Assembly (NCBI GenBank): GCA_030374765.1
Contig: JARGXX010000129.1
Span: 1,116,001-1,180,000, forward strand
Length of the DNA: 64,000 bases
Direction of reading: 5' to 3'
DNA from: Agarophyton chilense
Lineage: Eukaryota; Rhodophyta; Florideophyceae; Gracilariales; Gracilariaceae
Part shown: in pieces, positions 56,592 to 64,000 of the stretch
Position numbering within the stretch: the stretch's first letter is position 1
How the letters are laid out: the number at the start of each line of letters is the position of its first letter
The notes under the pieces: model-generated
Database searches by the model: none
Told to the model about the DNA's origin: nothing
What the model saw: the letters and a program-made list of their open reading frames with translations, nothing else
Position numbers and translations under genes: made by a program

Positions 56592-57084
56592 GCCACCACG
56601 GGAACTGGTGTGGATGGCACCTCGAAGTGAGGAAGATGTTGGACCTCTGAAGAGGAATTGAGGAGAGTATCCCGAAGACCACGTATTGAGAGGGAATGTC
56701 TACTGGCCCTCGGCCTAGCGCCGTTAACCGGGGAACACAGCACCGGTTATCGGGACAGTTTATGATGAAAAAGGAAAAGAAGACCCACGAAGTGGAGAAG
56801 AAGATTAAGAAGAAGATTGGACCCTAGGAAGGGAAGAAGATGAAGACGAAGATAAAGAAGATCTTAAGAAGGAATGAAGAAGATGAAGTAGAAGTTAAGA
56901 TCCTAGGAAGGAAGAAGACAAGAAGTTATGCAAATATCAGAAGTTTACTATTGTCGCCAAGCTATGGACTCTACAATTGCCCGAAAGCGGAACTACGGAA
57001 AGCCCGAGGAGGGACCTGCCCCATCGTTGGGATTCTGACCCTGATGGTACGCCGAGGCGAAAGCCAACATCTGGCTCACATCCG
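56592..57084. repeat. GA-rich convergence region of element E
   Basis: About 56760-56940 is almost pure purine on the gag-pol strand (AAGAAGATTAAGAAGAAGAT and similar), with CCTAGGAAGG repeated twice (about 56822 and 56912). It lies between the pol end and the antisense ORF end, as in element A. No gene recognised. Confidence 0.65.
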
Positions 57085-58719
57085 TCATACCCAGGGAATC
57101 GGAATGCCCGCGTTCACGAGGCATTGTCGCACACTATCCGCTTGCGGAGTGGCAACCGGCGCCTGCGCAAGGGTGTTCACACCCCACCCGGGGGGAGCAG
57201 ATGGACCGCCACCGGATGCATTCGCCGCCGCAGCTGAGGTCGTCCCCACTGGTTGGAAGGGTGCAGATGGCTCCACAGGGAGTACTCCACTAGGAGCTGG
57301 CATGTCGTTATCCAACGCTGGATCGTCCAGGTCTACTGGAGGCTCGTACTCGTAATCGTCGGTATAAATGAACCCCGTCGGGTGTCCCACCGGCATCGGT
57401 CGAGGCGAGTCCATCAGCGCCCGTGCTTGCGCCGCGCTGATGCGAACCCCTTCGAAGGGATTGTAATAGACCTAGTTACCGAAGCCCGGATCGTACCGGC
57501 CAGGAGACTTGTCTCGCGCGGATCCTTCCCCTGCGGGCTGATTTTCCACTGGGACTCGATCCCATTGGGTGTTGTCGATCACGTCCAAGATTGGATACAG
57601 GTCATGCACGTTGCTGACCGAACCCAACGCTGGGACAAGGTCGATCGGACGCATGATGGTCCGTAGCATCGGAGGAATATACCAGATACGGAAATGGTCA
57701 TGAGCATCCCAGAGGAGGTGCGCCGCTACGCGGGCTGCCCACTCGGCTGCAACGAGGGCCCAGTATCCCGAGTTCGGGTCGTGCATCAAACGAGAACCGA
57801 TATAGTAGATGCACGGGGGAAGTTCAGCAAAGCACCCTCGGGGGACCTCGACCTTACTCCACCAAGCTGGAAGGGACACGAGTCGCCCAACCTTCGCCGT
57901 GTTACGGATACGCTCCAGTTCCACGTAAGGATACGGGACAAGGAGCCCGAAACGGGAGCGCGAGCGGCGCTCGAAGCGCACGCGTCGATCGAACCCATAC
58001 TGGGTAAACTGCCGTTGAAGGTACCTGAATTCAGCCCGAAGGATGGGACGACTCCATTGGAGCATATCTTCTCGGAGAGGAAAACCCGGTCCGCGGAACT
58101 CGGCTTCGGGAAAGGCTGCCAGGTTATCCCCGTAGGAGACCTCACCGTACGTGCGGTAATAGGCGACATCGAACCCGTACTCTGGGGGAACCAGATGGTC
58201 AAAGCGTGACCTCTCCAATCGCTGGTAGGCCAGAGCTGCCATCGCTGCGCGCGCCTTGTCCAGGGACTCCCCGCGACCGCGGTATACATACTGAGGCTCT
58301 ATGGCTACCCGCACCCTCCAATCGGGAGAACGTACAACCTCGACAGGTAGGCCACCCGGCAATAAGCCGTCCTCCTCGTAGGAGTCGATGAGCTCATCGT
58401 CGCGAACCGCTGTCGGATGGAACCACGGAGCGCGGGAATATATTACCGGATCGGTAAGGGGACTCCACCTTCGAAAGGATTCGTTTGAGATCCAACCTCT
58501 GGAGTTTGCTACCAAGGGCATCACATGAGGGGAGTTCCACGCCACCGCGTTAATGTCCAAATCCTCCTGAGGATGTCGGTTGCTCGCCGAGGCGGAAGGT
58601 TCGGTACCTGACGGAGCCGCATGCAAACCGGAGAAATATCCACCCTGCTGCGGAGCTTCGTTGTCCGCCGGCGCGGAGGCCGATGGCCCCGAGAGTGGGT
58701 TGAGGACGTATGGGTTCAT
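57085..58719 (-). pseudogene. antisense ORF of element E (unknown protein, one in-frame stop)
   Basis: From ATG 58719 (MNPYVLNPLSGPSAS); an earlier in-frame ATG is at 58887. Open for about 415 codons to TAG 57472-57474, then open again to 57085, about 545 codons in all. Aligns with A along its length: APWFHPTAVRDDELIDSY, ILRAEFRYLQRQ, RSRFGLLVPYPYVELERIRN, ELPPCIYYIGSRLMHDP, LLWDAHDHFRIWYIPP, then VYYNPFEGVRISAAQAR and SVRQCLVNAGIP after the stop. The N-terminus is low complexity (Ser, Ala, Pro), the core helical and aromatic-rich. No signal peptide, zinc finger or enzyme motif is visible. Confidence 0.84.
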
Positions 58720-58916
58720 TCCCTTGAGAGGGCTGGTTGAGACTGCTGTTGCGAGAAGTTGCTTATCGCCGAAAGTCGGAGGAGTAGAAGAAAGTTGTAC
58801 CGATGTGCCGGTTTTGTGGCGATCCTCAGAAGTGGTGAAGGACCCCATTGGGAGAGAAGTATATATAGTGACCGGAAAGCGAGACACCCGCGGCTCGGAA
58901 TGTTCTTCCTCGTCTT

Positions 58917-58929
58917 AAGGAGGGGGAGA
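58917..58929 (+). other. polypurine tract of element E
   Basis: AAGGAGGGGGAGA immediately precedes the 3' LTR (TGTAGAG) on the plus strand. Confidence 0.82.
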
Positions 58930-59854
58930 TGTAGAGCAACGCCCAGTTAGGGGATACTTGAAGATGCAACTCATAGAATGAGGATTGAACCCTCCGAGGG
59001 TTATGACTATGATCCCCTCTAAGGTGTGCCGAGGTGGCACTGTTTTCTGGTTAGAGTTCGCCTATGAATTGAAAATTCGGATGGCCCATGGTTGGATTGG
59101 CTCCGTGATACACGTGGCTTAATTTTGGCACCGATTTTCGGATATTTGTTAGAACGTTGGACTTTTGGGCCCTGACAGTGGGATCTCCACGTGTATGGCC
59201 CTGAGCAGGTGTGCATTACTGTAATTAGTAGAGTTTAGTTAGTGGGCCCTACTTAGGGAGGCGAGATCTGACAGTCCGAAGCTCAGAGTAAATGGTAGCC
59301 AAGGTTGGTCTTCGATACTTTTAGAGGTTCTTCGTCGCCATCGTTTCGGCCTTACAACCCGGAACGGGCTCTGGTTAGCAACGCCTGCGTAGGGACACGA
59401 CTCCACTTGGAGAGTGCCCACGTTTGGGTTCCGTGCAACCACCCCCTTGGGACCGCTCAGACGACCTGTGTGCACGATACCCCGTGGGGGTTCTGCTTAC
59501 TTGTTGCGTGCTTTTTGTGTTTCCTTTCGAGGACAGGTTTTCGCCCCTGTATTGGGTTTCTTTTGTTGTTTCGCCCCTTTTCTGGTTCTCGGGTCCGGTG
59601 CCTGTTAGTGCCCGACCCTCGCCCCGTTTTTTCTCTTCGCCGGATTTTCCCCCATTCTTTGGGATACCCATACCCATTCCCGACCCAACGGTTTCTACCC
59701 CTCACCTCCGTCGGTACTGCCGGAATCCCCCGTGGGAGTTACACCCCACACTACGGGTGGAACGAAGGGCTCTGTCTCTGAGTCTGCCTCCCTCAGGGAG
59801 CAAGGCTTCGAACACCTTGAGAGCACTTCCCGTCGCCGGGTTTTGCTCCACAAC
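58930..59854 (+). repeat. 3' LTR of element E
   Basis: 925 bp, pairs with 48060-48982. The hairpin CAAGGCTTCGAACACCTTG is at 59801-59819. Confidence 0.95.
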
Positions 59855-60156
59855 AGTGGGCTATGCGGAAGCAGAATCGCAAGCAAGAAGGGCCACTACC
59901 GAAAAGGTGTCCGCGAGCGTGCTAGTTACACTGCATCGCCCTCATGACAATCCTTACCTGAATAATTGTCGCTCAATTCGTGCGCCGACGTCGCCGCGCG
60001 CCCTCCCCAACCGATACTGGCGCCGAGTTTTGAACCTCAAGGGATCGCGCGTTGCGCACAGACACCACTCCGATGCCCACGCCGCTGTCGCTCGCTACAA
60101 CTCTATGGTTTGATGAAAGGAGACACGGGGCGTGCCTCACGGGTAGGAAGGGAATC
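59855..60156. other. remainder of element C leader and polypurine tract
   Basis: About 300 bp of element C right of the E insertion. The purine-rich GGGTAGGAAGGGA near 60141-60153 is the likely polypurine tract before the LTR. No supportable ORF. Confidence 0.6.
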
Positions 60157-60790
60157 TGTCGTATAATGGCAGAAGGGCTGACCTTTGAGGTTGTCAATAT
60201 ACTACACTGACCTTGTAGGTGATGGATGCGAGGAATCATCGGCCATGCAGCTCCGGGCGAGCTACCATCTAGGTGTTGTCAGCCACGTGTAGTGTTGACA
60301 TTTACCTTCTGGTTGAGTAATTGTTAGTAATTGTAATTGTAATTTTATTCATTTTAGTACAGTAGTGGAGTGGCCACCTGTCACTGTAGCCAGTGCTGGC
60401 CAGGTCTCTGACACTAGGTCAGAGACCGTGCCTTGCTGGCACCTTCCGGGTGATCTGGAGAGTGCAGTTCACTGCATATAGGGAACTGCACCTCCCCCAT
60501 CCTTATCTGATAAAGACAGGCAGCATTTGGGTCACGACTATACCTTTTAGTTCATCGTTTCTCAACTACCACACAGGCTTTCCCGCGCGTCGACGCCTAC
60601 CATCGTTCACCTACACGGTATAGGCTAGTTGCCCCACCGTTTGCCCCTGCGGGTTTTCACGCTGCCCTGTTACCATCGAGGTTTACTACGTCTACCTTCT
60701 AAGGTTGAGCGTCAACACGCTCTCTACGATTGAGCGTCACCCGGCTCCCGAGATAAGACAGTAGCATACCCCAAAGGTTATTGTACGACC
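60157..60790 (+). repeat. 3' LTR of element C
   Basis: Matches 37161-37769. About 25 extra bp near 60710-60745 come from a local GAGCGTCA duplication. The last base is C where the left LTR has A, so the end is assigned by alignment. Confidence 0.88.
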
Positions 60791-61832
60791 GTTTTTGCAC
60801 GGGACCTTCTTCGGCCCTCTTTTTCTCCTCCTCAAACCTCCGGCTTTCGAATTCTACCCTCTTCTTTTCAAAATTATTACGCTTTTCAGCCGCTATATAT
60901 TCAGTCTCAGTGTGGGGGTCCTCTAACGCTACGCGCTTTGATTCAAACGCCATTCGACGCTCATCTCTGCTCTCTTGACGCGCAAGAAACGACAAACGCT
61001 CAGTCTCGGCTTCTTCGACCGCAGATATCGCCAGTCTCATCTTGGATGACGCTTGGGTGTGGCTCGTCTTTCTCTTCTTGGGCGTTTCTACAGCGTCTTC
61101 TCCACTTTCACCGCTCATTTATCTGTGCAAACCTCTAATTTTGATTGCCATATTCTGCACGCGTTGGCCAACTGCGAGAAGAGCAGCCTCCTTTTCGGCG
61201 GCTTTGGTCTTAGCTGCGGCCTTCTTCAGCTTGAAGTCAACGTTCTGGCTGACTAAGTCTTTTCAAAGCTGCTAAAGTTCACCAAGCTCTTCTTAACTGC
61301 CATAACCAGCTTTTTTTTCACGATCCTCATTACAAAACTTCCCATTCACTACAAAAAAGACGAGGGTCTGTACATGAGGCGCACAATGAGCACCTGCGAT
61401 GTAGACATCTTTTACAAGCGCCAAATTAAGATTGGTCGTGAATTTGCGGCAAGGGGACCCAGGGCGGTTCGTATTGCGATTTAGTGAAGTCTTTGGAGTG
61501 TTTTTCTTGCCTGTGGACCGCACTGTACTTGGCCGGTGTGGAAGAGCGCTTGAGGGAGCCGGAGTCGGCGTTAGAGGTGCTACAGCTGTCGGTGGTGCAG
61601 CGTGGGGTGTATCAGGGACCACAACACCACCAGAGGAAGCTGGATGTATGAAGAGCGTATGTAGTTGGTTTGGTGAAGGCATGGTGTGGGTTGTGCCCTG
61701 GCTACCTAGGGTAGTGGTAGACGTGCTCGATCTACCGAAGAAGCACTTCGGGAAATCAATACGATTGCTCAAGTGTACGAAATCTTGTGGCCAATTTTCG
61801 TTTTTTTTTCGTACAACTCCAGCTTGTGTCAT
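60791..61832 (-). pseudogene. Harbinger second ORF: Myb-like/coiled-coil protein relic
   Basis: Minus-strand frame from MTQAGVVRKKNENWPQD (61832): a Ser/Thr/Pro-rich N-terminal region, then NLALVKDVYIAGAHCAPH, which resembles a Myb/SANT-like helix, then stops at 61293 and nearby, then KLKKAAAKTKAAEKEAALLA, TGA-free sequence to a stop before MSGESGEDAVETPKKRKTS, and a long charged coiled coil (NNFEKKRVEFESRRFEEEKK) running into the element C LTR at 60790. The last codons are at 37088-37160. Together with the transposase at 35915-36991 this makes a two-ORF PIF/Harbinger element. The Myb-like assignment rests on context and weak motif resemblance. Confidence 0.6.
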
Positions 61833-63381
61833 AATTGTGTTACGTGGCTGCGAAAACTAAATGAAACTGTTTTTGCGTAAATCATCTATTGCGGTGCTTT
61901 TTCTTCAAAAGTATGCAATTGATCAGCGGTTTTGGAATGATATCAGTGAGGTTGTGGTTCAGTATCAAACGGAGACTCAAGAAGCTCCAGATCTTCAGAA
62001 ATGACCTCTTCAATGTCAAAGCTGCGCTCATCCACGATCCATGCTGAAGACGCCATGCGGGGCGAAGAGAAGTGGTCGGAGTAGAGGATAGAGAGAATGG
62101 TTTTTTTCTCTAGTTCCTCGAGCGCTATGCCAAAAAAGTCCAATCCGAACCTTCCACTTTAAACCGCCATTATCTATGCATAGTAACATCCAATTAATCT
62201 AGAAATCATGTCGTAGTAACTTTGAAACAACTAGGATTAAGGCAATGTATCTATCTCTACTTCAGAAAAAAGTACCTTTTGGAAAAAGTGAATTGCTACA
62301 TATTTACGATGGACTCTGAGTTGCATTGACTTTCACTGACAATTCTATCTCACCAGTCTAGCTCTGCGTCAAGCACTCAAGATGGGGCCGACATCTTGGA
62401 AGCATTTGAAGACTTTCCTGATGTGTGCTTGTGTCTTCTGTAGTTCGTTGTAACATCCCGCCCGATTTTCTTACATTTGGAAGAAGTGTACAGTGGCAGT
62501 AATCCTGCTTCAACACTGGGAGAAGGATTAGCGAATGGCGGAGTGTCAACCTTGCGGCGTTTCTAGTTTGTCAAAAGATATTTCTACTAGTTTGGTAGGT
62601 CCATGCCTTTTGTTTCCACTGGAAGCAACAAAACGCCCTGTTCTTGTGTCGTTACATTGATCTATGGACATTTCTTTCTGTATTTTTTGCATCCCAGAAA
62701 ATGATTCCGGTCGCCAAATTGCGCGAAAACGGGGGCGAGGACAGTTTGTTGCTCTTTCTTTGGATTTTGTGATGTTCAAACGGTGAGAAGGAAGTGAGTG
62801 CGACGATGTGAGATATAGGTGGGAGCTCGTTGAGTGGTGGAATAGGTAAACTAACAAGAGGTTCCCAACCCCGTATGGAGACACGTGGGATTTCGGTACA
62901 CAACGCCGTACAACTGCTCCAAAAGGATATTTTTTCGATCCTCGCGAACTGTGGTGACAGTGGAACGTTGAGCCATGCTGCGTACTCTGCCAGCTGCTGG
63001 GATGTTGGGGGAGGTGGCCGAAAAGACAATCTTGAACGAGAAGTATGGACATACAAGGATACGAGCAATTATTCATGAAAAGCCAGGGCTAAAGTATGCC
63101 ATAAACACTTGCGAGCACAGTCGATGGATTCTGTATCTTTTATGGACACGACTAAATAACTACACTAGTTCTCGACGCGGGAGCCAGAACTTACGCGTCC
63201 GGGGATAAAGGACCAAGTGAAAAACGAAAGTGTCCAGCTGGAGAGTACATTTGCGTTATTTTTGACGAACTTTACACGCGTTATGCATTCTTGCTCGGAA
63301 GCTCTCTCTTCGTGCTTCTTTATGTCTATTTTTCACACCAATAACAAAACGATATCTGAATGAGTTGACAATCACCATTCG
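61833..63381. other. AT-rich spacer, no confident gene
   Basis: About 1.5 kb. A short minus-strand stretch at 61943-62143 (DFFGIALEELEKKTILSILY, then an acidic tail) could be the N-terminal part of the Harbinger ORF or another relic. Overlapping ORFs around 62550-63080 have no recognisable motif. This spacer would contain the 3' untranslated region of the Dus gene at its right end. Confidence 0.4.
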
Positions 63382-64000
63382 TCATGACTTCGTGGTTTCC
63401 CAAGCATTGCTCTTGTGTCGGGGCGCAAATTGGAATTGTTCTGGAGTCTTTCCGAGCAGCATCTCTGTGATTCTTACCCAATCCTGGCTTTTCGGAGAAC
63501 CTAGTAACGTTTCAAGTTCATCACGGCCACGAAAAAATGGCGCTCTATGGGACATAGTGAGTACTGTATCTGCACCGCCTTCAACGATACCTATAGGTAC
63601 ATAACGGTATAAGAAAGACAGCCACTCCAGCAGGAATCGGCGGGTCTTCTCTACCCCTCGCTCGTCAGCACCCCAGTGATCCAGGCCATAGCGCGTGAAT
63701 TCTTTGTAAAGTTCAAGCCTTTCCGAGCTGCGTATGTCCCAGTCACGTCTTTCCTTAATCTCTGTAAACAGCCATGGTTTAATCAGTGCACCACGGGCGA
63801 TCATAACAGTATCCACACCACATCCTTCATGTTTGCCGCCCTCGAAATAGGGAGTTGCATCTCGCCAATTGTACACATCGCCGTTTCCTAAAAGCGGAAT
63901 ACCAGAGCGCCGAGCAGCAGGGGCACATTCGTTTTCGATGTAAGTCCAGTCAGCAAGCTTAGAATACCGTTGTTTTCGAGTTCGACCGTGAACAGTTACC
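63382..64000 (-). CDS. DUS3: tRNA-dihydrouridine(47) synthase, Dus3 type, C-terminal part (5' end beyond window)
   Basis: Open without interruption from the window edge to the stop at 63382. The sequence runs [55 protein letters not shown], then the C-terminal helical domain with [18 protein letters not shown] and [19 protein letters not shown], ending [11 protein letters not shown]. These are FMN-binding barrel motifs (GNGD, ARGA) and the tail typical of eukaryotic Dus3, which reduces U47 in the tRNA variable loop with NADPH. The catalytic Cys and any N-terminal zinc fingers lie outside. No intron in this 206-codon part. It is the only intact-looking host gene here, presumably functional. 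Confidence 0.9.
   Translation of the reverse strand, partial: VTVHGRTRKQRYSKLADWTYIENECAPAARRSGIPLLGNGDVYNWRDATPYFEGGKHEGCGVDTVMIARGALIKPWLFTEIKERRDWDIRSSERLELYKEFTRYGLDHWGADERGVEKTRRFLLEWLSFLYRYVPIGIVEGGADTVLTMSHRAPFFRGRDELETLLGSPKSQDWVRITEMLLGKTPEQFQFAPRHKSNAWETTKS

Larger units (their letters stand above)
48060..59854 (+). mobile_element. Ty3/gypsy chromodomain retrotransposon, element E, nested in element C
   Basis: Complete element of 11.8 kb with 923- and 925-bp LTRs, differing at about 25 positions by eye (about 97% identity). Flanking 5-mers ACAGC (48055-48059) and ACAGT (59855-59859) differ at one position. It contains an intact gag, pol with a few stops, a chromodomain, a GA-rich tract, the antisense ORF and a polypurine tract. 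It is the youngest and best preserved full element here. Confidence 0.95.
37161..60790 (+). mobile_element. Ty3/gypsy chromodomain retrotransposon, element C (host of two nested insertions)
   Basis: LTRs at 37161-37769 and 60157-60790 share the same orientation. Flanking 5-mers GTTTG (37156-37160) and GTTTT (60791-60795) match at four of five positions. Internal order: primer-binding site, gag, pol, chromodomain, antisense ORF, polypurine tract. Removing the solo A LTR and element E leaves about 11.2 kb. Coding parts are more decayed than E, as expected for the older host of the nest. Confidence 0.92.

Noticed and set aside
1..64000. CRISPR arrays, rRNA or riboswitches
   Set aside because: No regularly spaced direct repeats and no conserved rRNA or riboswitch core seen; the content is eukaryotic transposons.

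Overview
This is a eukaryotic window made almost entirely of nested transposable elements. It holds four families of Ty3/gypsy LTR retrotransposons (called A, B, C and E here), a decayed copia-like gag, a Tc1/mariner relic and a PIF/Harbinger element. The only recognisable host gene is the 3' part of a tRNA-dihydrouridine synthase of the Dus3 type at the right edge (63382-64000, minus strand), with no intron in the visible part. The retroelements look moderately GC-rich and the spacers AT-rich. This suits an intron-poor eukaryote with a repeat-rich genome (a red alga or a fungus, for example), but the sequence does not settle the organism.

Layout. 1-10315: element A, gag-pol on the minus strand, 3' LTR cut by the window start. 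10316-11404: relic gag of an older retroelement, hit by both A and B. 11405-31783: a B complex of three pieces: B2 (minus, 5' part missing), B1 (plus, 5' LTR truncated) and B3 (minus, 5' LTR and gag only). B2 and B1 form an inverted repeat with arms of about 8.3 kb. 31784-34303: AT-rich sequence with no clear gene. 34304-35451: Tc1/mariner relic. 35915-36991: Harbinger transposase relic. 37161-60790: element C, inserted into the second (coiled-coil, Myb-like) ORF of the Harbinger element; that ORF resumes at 60791-61832. Element C itself carries a solo LTR of family A (45281-45947, perfect 5-bp target duplication) and the complete element E (48060-59854).

The most interesting signal is shared architecture. 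All four gypsy families have a long ORF in the opposite orientation to gag-pol, between the chromodomain end of pol and the 3' LTR, starting next to the 3' LTR and running convergently toward pol. It spans about 545 to 750 codons and its product matches no family I recognise. A and E are clearly homologous, B and C are clearly homologous, and one motif appears to link all four. The families also share a primer-binding site (TGGTCTCCCGACTTAGAA type), a purine-rich polypurine tract and a C-terminal chromodomain. E is the best preserved (intact gag, LTRs about 97% identical by eye); A, B and C are pseudogenised, mainly by in-frame stops.
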